The notes beneath the pieces were generated by a model. The model saw nothing but the letters and a program-made list of their open reading frames with translations. It made no database searches and was not told where the DNA came from. This document shows positions 32,708 to 41,338 of a DNA stretch of 64,000 bases, piece by piece. The stretch comes from DAIOEK01 sp036746315 (GTDB taxonomy: Bacteria; Chloroflexota; Anaerolineae; Anaerolineales; Anaerolineaceae), in contig DAIOEK010000010.1 in assembly GCA_036746315.1 (NCBI GenBank), forward strand, positions 1 to 64,000. Reading direction: 5' to 3'. Position 1 is the stretch's first letter, and each line of letters starts with the position of its first letter. Both the position numbers and the translations under genes were made by a program.

Positions 32708-33406
32708 CTAATTCTCTTCCATGTTCATTTTTGCCTGTTCCACTTCGTGTGCCAGCGTTCCCAGCCGCACCCGGTGCCAGATCAGGGTGATAAAGACCAC
32801 CGTCCAGACCAACAGGCTGAAGAGGAAAGTTTGCAGCATTCTGGGCGCCATCTCGAAGGCTGCCGAGGTGGCGCTGGGCGCGCCGATGACAACCGGATGG
32901 ATGGTGCGGAATATGCGAATCGAGAGAAAGGTAAGCGGTACGCTCAACGCGCCGATGATGGTGTACACGGCGCCAAAGCGGGCGCTTTTCTCGGGGTCAT
33001 CGAGACCCTGCCGCAGCATGAGATAGGCTACATACACCAGGGTCATGATGGCGGTGGTGGTCAAACGCGGGTCCCACGTCCACCAGGTATTCCAGATCGG
33101 GCGCGCCCAGATCGAACCGGTGGCAATGGCGACCAGGGCGAACACAATGCCGATCTCCACGGCGGCGAAGCTGAGAATATCCCATTTGATGTTTGCCGTC
33201 TTCAAATAGATGCCGCCCGTAACCGCAGCCAGAATGAAGGAAAGCATGCCCACCCAGGCGGAGGAGACGTGAAAATAGAAGACCTTTTGCACCATCCCCA
33301 TCACTCTTTCCATCGGCGCATAAAAGAAGACCATCGCGGTGGCTGCCGCCAGCAGCACGATGGAGACAACATCCAGTATCTTGAGTTTATCTATGGGTTT
33401 TTGCAT
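32708..33406 (-). CDS. ccmC: Haem exporter / handling protein CcmC
   Basis: A 232-residue membrane protein with six helices. The haem-handling WWD motif is present as WNTWWTWDPRLTTTAIM near residue 103, and the conserved histidines lie in FYFHVSSAW near 43 and in IRTIHPVV near 165. CcmC transfers haem to CcmE. It lies 14 bases after ccmB in the ccm operon. Confidence 0.92.
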   Translation of the reverse strand: MQKPIDKLKILDVVSIVLLAAATAMVFFYAPMERVMGMVQKVFYFHVSSAWVGMLSFILAAVTGGIYLKTANIKWDILSFAAVEIGIVFALVAIATGSIWARPIWNTWWTWDPRLTTTAIMTLVYVAYLMLRQGLDDPEKSARFGAVYTIIGALSVPLTFLSIRIFRTIHPVVIGAPSATSAAFEMAPRMLQTFLFSLLVWTVVFITLIWHRVRLGTLAHEVEQAKMNMEEN

Positions 33407-33420
33407 CGTTTTCCTTTCGG

Positions 33421-34113
33421 TTATTCTTCAACCACCTTGTCGAAGATCATCCAGGCGGCAGTGAGAAAAATGATGTCGTATACAACCAGTAAATTCAACC
33501 AGGGGCTGATCTCACCCGGCGGAATACCCTGGATATAACCTGAGCAGGCTTTGACCGCGGCGATCACGACGGGGATCACCACCGGGAAGAGCAAAATAGG
33601 CAGCAGAATGTCGCGGGTGCGCGCCTGAACCGCCATGGCAGACAGCAGTGTGCCAACCGCAATATAGCCGACCGACCCCAGCAGGGTGACCAGGATCAGA
33701 CCGGGATGGATCAGGTTGATATTGTAGAGAACGCTGAACAGCGGAATCACCACCAGCTCAACGATGAACATAAAAACCAGGTTGCCGAGCATCTTGCCGA
33801 AATAAATTGCACTTCTATCCACCGGCGCCAGCAGCAGCCCATCCAAACAACCGCGGTCTTTTTCCGCAGCCATCGAACGGTTCAAACCCAGCGTACCGGC
33901 AAAGGTGAAGGTCGCCCAGAGCACACCGGATGCGACCACGGCGCGCGTGCCGGCTTCCAGTTCGAGGGCAAAATTGAAGATCAACACCACCAGCAGCGCA
34001 AAAACGAACATTGCCGAGAATATCTCACGGCTGCGTAGTTCGGCGGTAAGGTCTTTCCACAGCACGGCAAGAACGGATTGGAGAAAGGAGGGTTTCACAT
34101 TGCCTGCTTTCAT
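33421..34113 (-). CDS. ccmB: Haem ABC exporter membrane subunit CcmB
   Basis: A 230-residue protein with six hydrophobic segments, starting FLQSVLAVLWKDLTAELRSREI. The GCLDGLLLAPVDRSAIYFGKM stretch near residue 90 is characteristic of CcmB. With CcmA it drives release of haem-loaded CcmE. Its ATG overlaps the ccmA stop by four bases, indicating tight coupling of the two subunits. Confidence 0.92.
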   Translation of the reverse strand: MKAGNVKPSFLQSVLAVLWKDLTAELRSREIFSAMFVFALLVVLIFNFALELEAGTRAVVASGVLWATFTFAGTLGLNRSMAAEKDRGCLDGLLLAPVDRSAIYFGKMLGNLVFMFIVELVVIPLFSVLYNINLIHPGLILVTLLGSVGYIAVGTLLSAMAVQARTRDILLPILLFPVVIPVVIAAVKACSGYIQGIPPGEISPWLNLLVVYDIIFLTAAWMIFDKVVEE

Positions 34114-34814
34114 CCGTTCATCTCCAGTGCGCCGCGGTAGAATTTGAGCAGACCATCGGGGGAAATTTCTTCCGCCGTGGCGGATGCGCTGATCTTTCCG
34201 CGGGTGAGCACATCGAAGCGGCTGGCGAGGTCTTGCACGCGGGCGAGATCGTGGCTGGTCATCACCACCGTCCGCCCCTGAACGGCGATCCTTTTCAGCA
34301 GTTGATCGAGCATCTCGCAGGCATCCTGATCCAGACCGGTATGGGGTTCATCCAGCAGCAGCACGCGCGGATCGTGCAGGATGGCTCTGCCGATGGCAAG
34401 GCGCTGCTGCATGCCGCGCGAGAAGGTGCGTACCAGGTCCCCCTTGCGCTCGAACAAACCGATCAATTCTAGCACTTCGCGGATGCGCCGGATGCTGTCG
34501 CTGATGTTGTATAACCTGCCGAAAAAACGTAAGTTCTCCTCTGCGGTCAGGTCACCGTACAGGAGCGGCAGGTGCGAGACGATGCCCAACTGGCTGCGTA
34601 CATGGCTGCTCTGCGCCGGCAGGCTGTATCCGGCAATCTGGATCGATCCATAGGTCGGCTTCATCAACGATGAGAGGATGCGCAGCAGGGTGGTTTTGCC
34701 TGCTCCGTTGGGGCCCATCAAGGCGACAAATTCCCCCTCCTGTGCCTGGAAATCCAGGTTGTTCAGGACGGTTTTGACCCCAAAGCGTTTAACCAACCGG
34801 TGAACGTGAATCAC
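34110..34814 (-). CDS. ccmA: Haem ABC exporter ATP-binding subunit CcmA
   Basis: A 234-residue ABC ATPase with Walker A GPNGAGKTTLLRIL near 36, signature FSRGMQQRLAIGRA near 133, Walker B VLLLDEPHTGLD and a switch histidine at MTSHDL. It powers CcmB. It overlaps both neighbours by four bases (ATGA), so it is co-translated with the cytochrome gene before it and ccmB after it. Confidence 0.92.
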   Translation of the reverse strand: MIHVHRLVKRFGVKTVLNNLDFQAQEGEFVALMGPNGAGKTTLLRILSSLMKPTYGSIQIAGYSLPAQSSHVRSQLGIVSHLPLLYGDLTAEENLRFFGRLYNISDSIRRIREVLELIGLFERKGDLVRTFSRGMQQRLAIGRAILHDPRVLLLDEPHTGLDQDACEMLDQLLKRIAVQGRTVVMTSHDLARVQDLASRFDVLTRGKISASATAEEISPDGLLKFYRGALEMNG

Positions 34815-36730
34815 ATCAGTTTTCTCAGTTGATCTTTCAATTCCCCGCGGCGCTGATGGTAGACATCTTCGCCGATCTTGCCGCTTTTATACTGGTCATC
34901 CAGTGCAATAATGGCATCCATGATGGCATCCCGGTCCTGCCCGCTTTGTTCACCTTCCACGGCTTCGGGTTTGGATCTTTCCTTCTGCCGGAAATAGTAA
35001 TACAGGATTCCGGTGACCGCCAGTACCAGCACACCGGCGCCGAGCAGTATTGGATTGAAGGGCAGGGAGGAAGAACCGGCGGCAGTGGATTTGGGCAGAC
35101 CGGAAATGATCAAATCCAGCGTGCTGTTGATTTTCAGGTTGGATGCAGTGAAGACGTGGTAGGTCATCTCCTGGCTGCCGCGAATACCGCCATCCAGCAG
35201 CTGATCGCTCTTCAGCTTGACGCCTTCCACAGGGATCATCACGCTGACCGAAGTGGTGTTCAGCGCAATAGGCAGGGAAAGCTGCGCTTTTTTATTGTAG
35301 GGTATATCGTAGGCATAGAGCACCTGGTGCGTGGATTGGCCGGGCGGAATGGTTACCGAATCCATAAAGCCATTTTCCACCGGCAGGTATCGTTCACCAA
35401 GGACGCTATCCTGGAATTGCAGGTTGGTCGCCCCTTCGGGCAGGAGGAATTTCAGCGCCTGAGCCGGGTCATCGGCGGGCGCCACCGAAGTTCCACCGTT
35501 ATTCGAGATCAACCACAACTCCACGACCTGCACTATGCCGTCCTGTGAGAAATCCAAAAAGATATGCAGGCGGTCGGCAACCAGGTTGTCGATGCTGGTG
35601 GTCGAATCGGAAACGTGGATATCCAGCACGATATTTTCAGGTGTTGCTTCTTCGCTTTCTTCACCAGCCATCTGCGGATGGAAGGATGGCGTGGAATTGA
35701 ACGTCTGACCCTGGTAGGTGGCGGAGGTAATGAATATTCTCCCCGTTTGCATCGGCACATCCGCAAAGGAGAAACTTCCATCGGCGGCCGCCTTTGTTTG
35801 CAGGGTCTGACTGTTTTCCATCGAATCAAAGACCAGCAAATTTACTGTCAGATCAACCGGCAGTTCGGTACCGGAATCATTGATGACCTTGCCCGAAATG
35901 TCGACTTCCGTCACTTCAGCCGTCACGGTGACCTCCGCCTCCACTTCGGCGGCAGCGGTTGGGGCTGTCTCGGTGGTCTGCGGAACCGGGGTTTGTTCCA
36001 GGGTGGCTGTTTGGGTGGGAATGACAACATTGCCGAAGGAGAGCGTGCGCAGGTACTTGATGACCGACAGGCGTTCCTTTTCGGTAAGTATCTTTTCATA
36101 GGATGGCATGACATCGGAAGAACCGTTGGTCACAATCTGGAAAAGATCCTGGTTGCTGCGCACCGAGAGGATGCTCTGATGGGTGAAATCGGGCGGCTGC
36201 AGCGGGAGGCTTTTGGCACTCACACCGTCGCCCTTGCCCAGCGCGCCGTGACATTCGCTGCAAACGCCATCGAAAAGCTCTTTCCCCAGTGCCAACTCGT
36301 CATTGGTGCTGCTGAGCATGTATAAATAGGCGGTCACATCCCAGCGTTCGCGGTCATCCAGAATGGTCTCGAAGGAAGGCATCTCGTCTTGCGGGGCGCC
36401 GTTGGTGATGATCTGATAGAACTGCGCCGGAGAAGTATTCTGCATTTGAACGGGGTCGACCAGGATATCCGGTGAAGAGGTGAGACTGCCGGTTTGGGCG
36501 CCGTTGCCGCGTCCACCGGCGCCGTGACAGTCGGCGCAATGCTGCTGGTAGATCAGCTTTCCGTTCTGCGGGTCGGCGGGGAGGAGCGGGTAAACTTCCG
36601 CAGTCTCCTGCGGGACGATGGCGGTGGGAGGTTGGTAGCCCGGAGGGGGTGTCACATCCTGTGCCAGTGAAACACAGGCGGAGAGGAAAACCCCGGCAAT
36701 CGGGATGAGCAGCAGGCTGATTCTCTTCAT
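34811..36730 (-). CDS. Dihaem cytochrome c lipoprotein with extended beta domains and CcmI-like tail
   Basis: A 639-residue protein. The signal peptide ends LSAC (Cys 19), so it is a lipoprotein. Two class I cytochrome c domains follow: CADCH at 65-69 with axial Met in DEMPSF, and CSECH at 157-161 with axial Met in VMPSY. Residues about 270-355 resemble a carboxypeptidase-regulatory-like beta fold (VDISGKVINDSGTELPVDL), and a further beta region extends to about 560. A transmembrane helix lies at 563-583 and the cytoplasmic tail (about 600-639, ALDDQYKSGKIGEDVYHQRR) resembles the helical segment of CcmI. Placement inside the ccm operon suggests it is an electron carrier or assembly factor for maturation. 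The combination is unusual. Confidence 0.85.
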   Translation of the reverse strand: MKRISLLLIPIAGVFLSACVSLAQDVTPPPGYQPPTAIVPQETAEVYPLLPADPQNGKLIYQQHCADCHGAGGRGNGAQTGSLTSSPDILVDPVQMQNTSPAQFYQIITNGAPQDEMPSFETILDDRERWDVTAYLYMLSSTNDELALGKELFDGVCSECHGALGKGDGVSAKSLPLQPPDFTHQSILSVRSNQDLFQIVTNGSSDVMPSYEKILTEKERLSVIKYLRTLSFGNVVIPTQTATLEQTPVPQTTETAPTAAAEVEAEVTVTAEVTEVDISGKVINDSGTELPVDLTVNLLVFDSMENSQTLQTKAAADGSFSFADVPMQTGRIFITSATYQGQTFNSTPSFHPQMAGEESEEATPENIVLDIHVSDSTTSIDNLVADRLHIFLDFSQDGIVQVVELWLISNNGGTSVAPADDPAQALKFLLPEGATNLQFQDSVLGERYLPVENGFMDSVTIPPGQSTHQVLYAYDIPYNKKAQLSLPIALNTTSVSVMIPVEGVKLKSDQLLDGGIRGSQEMTYHVFTASNLKINSTLDLIISGLPKSTAAGSSSLPFNPILLGAGVLVLAVTGILYYYFRQKERSKPEAVEGEQSGQDRDAIMDAIIALDDQYKSGKIGEDVYHQRRGELKDQLRKLM

Positions 36731-37236
36731 GGTTGTCTCTCAACGGTTTTGCCGCATTTCGGGCAGAAGCGATCCGTCGCCTGGATGGCGCTGCCGCATT
36801 TGGCGCAGAAGCCCTCCGCCTTGGATGTTTTGGCGAGTCTGCGGCGGGCTATCAATTCATCGAGGTCGTCATATTCCGCTCTTTTGCCGGCAGGGTGTGC
36901 GGCAGCGGATTTCTTTTCCGGTTCCTTGTAGCCCAGTTCGTCCAATTTCATCAGCAGACCGGCAGCCTGTTGCAGCATTTCTGTGCGATTAGCCTGGTAC
37001 AGGTCCTGGGGAATCTTCCCCGTGTCGCGGTCGAAATCCAATTCCTGGATGATATTGAGCAAATGTTCCTTTTCCGCGAGCAGGGTGGAAACCTGCTGGT
37101 CGAATGGCTGCATTCCTGCCGCTGTGCCGGGGGTGCTATTCCTCCGGCCGGGTTGGTCTGCAAGGAAGGGACGGGTAACAATCGCTGCGGTGATCAACAG
37201 CACCGCGATAAGTAACAATAATGCGCCAAGGTCCAT
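36727..37236 (-). CDS. CcmI-like membrane protein with C-terminal zinc ribbon
   Basis: A 169-residue protein. The N-terminal helix (LLLLIAVLLITAAIV, residues 5-20) anchors it. A coiled-coil region follows, with ELDFDRDTGKIPQDLYQANR near residue 65, which matches the helical segment after the first membrane helix of CcmI. The C-terminus is a zinc ribbon (CAKC near 145 and CPKC near 159). CcmI normally presents apocytochrome to the haem lyase; here the periplasmic TPR part is missing and a cytosolic-type zinc ribbon replaces it, so orientation and role may differ. Its stop overlaps the following cytochrome gene start by four bases. Confidence 0.65.
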   Translation of the reverse strand: MDLGALLLLIAVLLITAAIVTRPFLADQPGRRNSTPGTAAGMQPFDQQVSTLLAEKEHLLNIIQELDFDRDTGKIPQDLYQANRTEMLQQAAGLLMKLDELGYKEPEKKSAAAHPAGKRAEYDDLDELIARRRLAKTSKAEGFCAKCGSAIQATDRFCPKCGKTVERQP

Positions 37237-37247
37237 ATTGCTCCTGA

Positions 37248-37802
37248 TTAATCCTGTAACAATGGATCGATGATTTTTTGAATGGCTTGAAGCGAACTGA
37301 ACGGTCCGATTTGGATGTAAACCAGCTTTCCGTTTTGATCGATGATATAGGTCTCGGGGACGCCGCGGATGCGGAATTCCTGCGAGATCTTGGTGCGCAG
37401 GTCGGGTCCGTTGGGGAAGGTGATGCCGAATTTTGCCAGGGATGCTTTGGCTTCCGGTTCCGTATCCACATAATCGACGCCTAGAAAGACCACTTCACCG
37501 CCGGGCTCATAATATTCCCAGGCTTGCTGCAGGTAATCGGCTTCTGCTTCACAGGGTTTGCACCAGGAAGCCCAGAAGTTGATCAATTGCACCTTTCCAT
37601 TCAGGTCGGCGGTGTTGATGGTTTCGCCCTCGAAGGTCTGTATTTCAAAGGGTTGAACTTCCTGACCCACGGTGACGGGTCCCTGGTAGGTGCGTTGCAG
37701 CCCGAGGAACAGGAACAGCATAAACCCGCCCAGCAGGATGACGGCAAAGATGATCGCCGTTAACGGCAGGGTTCGCCTGGTTCGTGTGGTTTCATTTTCC
37801 AT
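37248..37802 (-). CDS. ccmG: Thioredoxin-fold thiol-disulfide protein CcmG/ResA
   Basis: A 184-residue membrane-anchored thioredoxin. One helix (about 12-32, LPLTAIIFAVILLGGFMLFLF) anchors it outside, and the active site is WASWCKPC near residue 99. The glutamate-bearing EAEADYL and the cis-Pro at GVPETY are present. It keeps the apocytochrome CxxCH cysteines reduced together with CcmH. The ATG at 37802 starts one base after the ccmH stop. Confidence 0.9.
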   Translation of the reverse strand: MENETTRTRRTLPLTAIIFAVILLGGFMLFLFLGLQRTYQGPVTVGQEVQPFEIQTFEGETINTADLNGKVQLINFWASWCKPCEAEADYLQQAWEYYEPGGEVVFLGVDYVDTEPEAKASLAKFGITFPNGPDLRTKISQEFRIRGVPETYIIDQNGKLVYIQIGPFSSLQAIQKIIDPLLQD

Positions 37803-37803
37803 G

Positions 37804-38331
37804 TTACGACTCTCGCCTCTTGATTTCAGCTTCGATTGCAGCCAGGTATTCATCCCGGGCATTGTTTGCCGCGGATGTTTTCTTCTCTTGCACGGAGACT
37901 GGCTGGTTTTTCTTCATGCGCCGGATGTACAAAGCCAGATAAATGCCGCCCGCCAGGATCATCAATGGCGGCAGAATATATACCAGCCAGTTGATGCCGG
38001 TACGGGGAGGTTCCGCCAGCACCCGGTCGCCGTATTGCGCTACAAAATATTCTTTCACCTGTTCCGGCGTCCACCCCTGGTGGATCTTTTCACGGATCAG
38101 CTCGCGCCACTGGGCACAGGCGGTGGTTGGGCAGACATCGAGCGGTGTGTTCTCACATACCGGGCAGTAGAGTTCCTTGGCTACTGCGTTGACTTCATCA
38201 TCGGTTACCGGCGTTTCTTCCTGGGCGGAGACACCTGCCGGGAAGATCGCCGCAGCCAGAAAGATCACCGCGAGCAAGGTGAGGAAATATCGGAAATGGA
38301 TAGCCGGTTTTGATCTGTTGGTCATTGTCAA
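37804..38331 (-). CDS. ccmH: Cytochrome c biogenesis protein CcmH
   Basis: A 175-residue protein with a signal peptide (about 10-35). The redox motif is KELYCPVCENTPLDVCPTTACAQW near residue 50, with four cysteines rather than the two of proteobacterial CcmH. The following REKIHQGWTPEQVKEYFVAQYGDRVL is the family signature. A C-terminal transmembrane helix lies near 120-140. It reduces apocytochrome thiols before haem attachment. It lies 21 bases after ccmF. Confidence 0.92.
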   Translation of the reverse strand: MTMTNRSKPAIHFRYFLTLLAVIFLAAAIFPAGVSAQEETPVTDDEVNAVAKELYCPVCENTPLDVCPTTACAQWRELIREKIHQGWTPEQVKEYFVAQYGDRVLAEPPRTGINWLVYILPPLMILAGGIYLALYIRRMKKNQPVSVQEKKTSAANNARDEYLAAIEAEIKRRES

Positions 38332-38352
38332 ACTCTCCCGTAGTTCCCCGGT

Positions 38353-40359
38353 TCATGCTTCCCGGCGCGGCCAAACGGCAATCAACGCGCCGAAGATCAA
38401 CACCAGGCTGCCTGTCCACAGCCAGTTGACTAAAGGATTGTTGTAAACCTTGAAGGTTGCCATGCGGGTCGAAATGGGCTGCCAATCCACCAGGATCACA
38501 TATAGATCATCCAGCATGGTACTGCGGACACCGGGAATGGTCATGGTTTGCTGTGCATCGTAGAAAAAATCGCGCCGCGGATACAACTGCCCGATCGGCT
38601 GACCGTTTTTGGAAATATCCAGCACCGCCCGCGCCACATTCCTGCCGTCGGGGGCGTCGAATTCAGCCAGCTCACGATAACTGACGGTGTAACCGGCGAC
38701 CTTCAACTGGTCGCCCGGGGTCAATGTGCCCTGGGTTTCCGTCTGGAAAAGCTCGATGCCGATGATGCCGATGCCCATCAAGACCACACCGATGTGGATG
38801 ATGTAGCCGCCATAACGGCGCCGATTCTTTCGGGTGAGATTCCAGATACTGACCGGGAAGTTCTCTCCGGTGGAGCGCATGCGGGCATGGACGCCGCGTC
38901 CGTATTCATAGAGGGTGACCAGTACGACCAGCGTGATCAACCAGAAGCCAAGCAGCGCAGGTATGCTGCGTACATTCAGAATGAGGGCGGCGATGGGGGC
39001 GATCAGGGAAAGGATCAGCGGCTTCCAGAGGGTGTTCGCCAGGTTTTTTGCCGATGCGATCGTCCAGCCGGTGAGGGGCGCCACGCCCATCAACAAGAAC
39101 AATGCCGCCCACAGCGGACCGGTCGCCCGCTCATAGAAGGGCGGTCCGACGGTTACCTTTTGCCCGCTGACCAGTTCGGAGAACAGGGGGAAGTTCACCC
39201 CCCAGAAACACACCACCAGAATTCCCATGAAAAGCAGGTTGTTCACCAGAAAGAGCGATTCGCGCGAAAAGATCGAATGCAGGGAGGCTTCCGATTTCAA
39301 ATCCTTCCAGCGGTAAATGAGCAGCCCCACGCTGGCAGCCAGGGTGAGGAAGATGAAGCCGAAGAATAACGGCCCCACCGCGCTCTGTGCAAAGGCATGC
39401 ACGGAGGAAAGCACTCCCGAACGGGTCAGGAAGGTGCCGTAGATCACCAGGTCGTAGGTGAGGATGGTGAGGATCATGTTCCATTGTTTGAACATGCCGC
39501 GCTTTTCCTGGATCATGACCGAATGCAGCAGGGCGGTGCCGCTCAGCCAGGGCATCAGCGCAGCGATCTCCACCGGGTCCCAGCCCCAGTAGCCGCCCCA
39601 TCCGAGCACGTCGTACGCCCAGCGCATGCCAAGCACCAACCCGATGGAAAGGAACAGCCATGCCACCAGTGTCCACCTGCGGGTGAGGCGGATCCAACGG
39701 TCATCGGTGCGCCCGGTGACCAGGGCAGCCACGGCAAAAGCGAAGGGGATGACGAAGGAGACAAATCCCAGGTACAGCGCCGGCGGATGGAATACCATGC
39801 CCGGGTGGCGCAGCAGGGGATTCAATCCGCGCCCATCGGGTGGCAGCACCAGGTCCGCGCCCAGCGGCTGGAACATGGTCTCGTGGATCTGCCCCAGGCT
39901 ATCCGCCCAGAAGCGGACGAAGGGGTTTTCCACAAACACGACCATGCTGAGGAAGAACGCCAGCGTCAGGGTGGGAACGAAAGTTACCCAGGGCAAAAAT
40001 TCACGATCCCGCTTCCAATTGCGCAGGGAAACGGCAAAAGCGAAGATCGACATCAGCCATGCCCAGAAGAGCAGCGAGCCTGCCTGACCACCCCACAGAG
40101 CGGTCAGCTTCAAATAAACCGGCATGGCGCTGCTGGAAACGGAATACACGTAAGAGACGGAATAGTCGCCGGTAACGATCAGGTAAAGCAGGACGAGAAT
40201 GGCAAGCGTCGTCAGCGGAAAAATGAGCAGCATCGCCAGGCGGGCGGATTCGATTAATTTCGCCTTTTTCTTCAATCCGCCGTAGAATGAGGCAACTGCT
40301 GCATAGAGGGATAATGCCAGGGCGATAATGAGGATGCCATATCCAAGTTGAACGATCAT
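38353..40359 (-). CDS. ccmF: Haem lyase CcmF
   Basis: A 668-residue integral membrane protein with about fifteen helices. The WWD motif is WGGYWGWDPVEIAALMPWL near residue 245, and conserved histidines lie nearby (RHPGMVFHPPALYLG). It joins haem from CcmE to apocytochrome thiols. The ATG at 40359 follows GGAG and starts the conserved N-terminus; upstream residues in the frame are not conserved. It lies 104 bases after ccmE, with a strong hairpin between them. Confidence 0.93.
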   Translation of the reverse strand: MIVQLGYGILIIALALSLYAAVASFYGGLKKKAKLIESARLAMLLIFPLTTLAILVLLYLIVTGDYSVSYVYSVSSSAMPVYLKLTALWGGQAGSLLFWAWLMSIFAFAVSLRNWKRDREFLPWVTFVPTLTLAFFLSMVVFVENPFVRFWADSLGQIHETMFQPLGADLVLPPDGRGLNPLLRHPGMVFHPPALYLGFVSFVIPFAFAVAALVTGRTDDRWIRLTRRWTLVAWLFLSIGLVLGMRWAYDVLGWGGYWGWDPVEIAALMPWLSGTALLHSVMIQEKRGMFKQWNMILTILTYDLVIYGTFLTRSGVLSSVHAFAQSAVGPLFFGFIFLTLAASVGLLIYRWKDLKSEASLHSIFSRESLFLVNNLLFMGILVVCFWGVNFPLFSELVSGQKVTVGPPFYERATGPLWAALFLLMGVAPLTGWTIASAKNLANTLWKPLILSLIAPIAALILNVRSIPALLGFWLITLVVLVTLYEYGRGVHARMRSTGENFPVSIWNLTRKNRRRYGGYIIHIGVVLMGIGIIGIELFQTETQGTLTPGDQLKVAGYTVSYRELAEFDAPDGRNVARAVLDISKNGQPIGQLYPRRDFFYDAQQTMTIPGVRSTMLDDLYVILVDWQPISTRMATFKVYNNPLVNWLWTGSLVLIFGALIAVWPRREA

Positions 40360-40395
40360 AAATTCTCCATGATGACCAGTAAGGTATAACTGCAA

Positions 40396-40423
40396 ATGGA
40401 ATAAGCTGTGACGCTTATTCCAT
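40396..40423 (-). repeat. Perfect hairpin between ccmE and ccmF
   Basis: An 11-bp perfect inverted repeat, ATGGAATAAGC (40396-40406) and GCTTATTCCAT (40413-40423), with a 6-base loop. No U tract follows on the minus strand, so it is more likely an mRNA stability or processing element than a full terminator. Confidence 0.6.
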
Positions 40424-40463
40424 ATCAACGACGGTTCTTATATATAAGGAATACCCATTGTGG

Positions 40464-40997
40464 TTAATTCGTTACGGATGCTGACTGTTCCGGCAGCGCT
40501 TCTTCGTACCGGCTGGGGCATTTGAGCAATAGTTCTTCGGCGTGGAAAACCCCTTGCTCATCCAGTTTGCCGGTCATAATTGCCTGAGCTTCATTCTTAA
40601 GCAAATCGGGCCGCGGGCCGTTATAAACGACCTTCAATTGCGCTGCGTTCGGATCCTGGGTGGCATTGTGCAGCACCAGCGCCAATCCGCCCATTTTTTC
40701 AATTTCGTCGTTATCCGCGGGGATGTGGACGACGGTAAAAGACAGATCCAGGGTCTGGGGATCGTACTTGATGGTGTCGCCGAGAACGGCGCCGGATACC
40801 CGTAATTCCCTGCCCATCATCTCGGCGGATTTTTGGTGAAGTTCGTCGATGGTTAGAAAATACTGTGCGTTAGCCTGGGTGGAGGATACGATGAGGTAAA
40901 TTACCGCGGCGAGAATCAACAAGCCGCCAATGATGAATTTCAACTTTGAGCCTGCTGGTGCCTTGGCGGCAGCAAGAGGAGCTTCGGGCGAGGTCAT
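40464..40997 (-). CDS. ccmE: Haem chaperone CcmE, cysteine (CxxxY) variant
   Basis: A 177-residue membrane-anchored OB-fold protein. The N-terminal helix (about 25-42) is followed by the barrel (LRVSGAVLGDTIKYDPQTLDL, then FTVVHIPADND). Where canonical CcmE has the haem-binding HxxxY, this protein has KCPSRYEE, that is CxxxY, near residue 160. This matches the cysteine-type CcmE known from archaea and some anaerobes. It is the first gene of the operon, preceded by AGGAGAAGG. An inverted repeat GAATAT-N7-ATATTC lies 34-52 bases upstream. Confidence 0.9.
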   Translation of the reverse strand: MTSPEAPLAAAKAPAGSKLKFIIGGLLILAAVIYLIVSSTQANAQYFLTIDELHQKSAEMMGRELRVSGAVLGDTIKYDPQTLDLSFTVVHIPADNDEIEKMGGLALVLHNATQDPNAAQLKVVYNGPRPDLLKNEAQAIMTGKLDEQGVFHAEELLLKCPSRYEEALPEQSASVTN

Positions 40998-41030
40998 GGT
41001 GTCCTTCTCCTGTCCGGGAATGGTTTATTC

Positions 41031-41049
41031 GAATATCGGCGTAATATTC
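41031..41049. promoter_or_regulatory. Inverted repeat upstream of ccmE
   Basis: GAATAT-CGGCGTA-ATATTC in the intergenic region between ccmE and the decahaem gene. It overlaps a weak minus-strand promoter (TTGTAA, 17-base spacer, TATTAC), so a repressor or activator could bind here. Confidence 0.4.
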
Positions 41050-41142
41050 AGACAATAAAGGTCTTACAAGCGTAATTTTCCCACACGGAGATTAAATTCA
41101 TGTGAGAGATACCCCGCTGATAACGACCAAATAAGACCATAA

Positions 41143-41190
41143 ATATCACATAAATGATATCCATTTCGGCGGTTTATGATAAATGTCACA
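41143..41190. promoter_or_regulatory. Candidate CRP/FNR-family operators upstream of the decahaem cytochrome
   Basis: Two dyads: ATATCA-CATAAA-TGATAT at 41143-41160 (perfect) and TATGA-TAAATG-TCACA at 41175-41190, the latter close to the CRP-type TGTGA-N6-TCACA pattern. The second is centred about 54 bases before the predicted transcription start of the decahaem gene. Confidence 0.45.
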
Positions 41191-41201
41191 CACAATTAAT
41201 A

Positions 41202-41230
41202 TTGTTTTAATCTGTGCTGAACTATATAAT
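41202..41230 (+). promoter_or_regulatory. Sigma-70-type promoter of the decahaem cytochrome
   Basis: TTGTTT (41202-41207), a 17-base spacer and perfect TATAAT (41225-41230). The predicted start near 41237 gives a leader of about 100 bases. Confidence 0.65.
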
Positions 41231-41338
41231 CAAACTGAGCCTAAAGTGAATAGAGGTATCCTGAAATCAGGAGGTGTATATTCGCAAATTATTCGGTGAG
41301 AAGGAAAGAGATTAACCAAATCTAGGAGAATGCAAACC

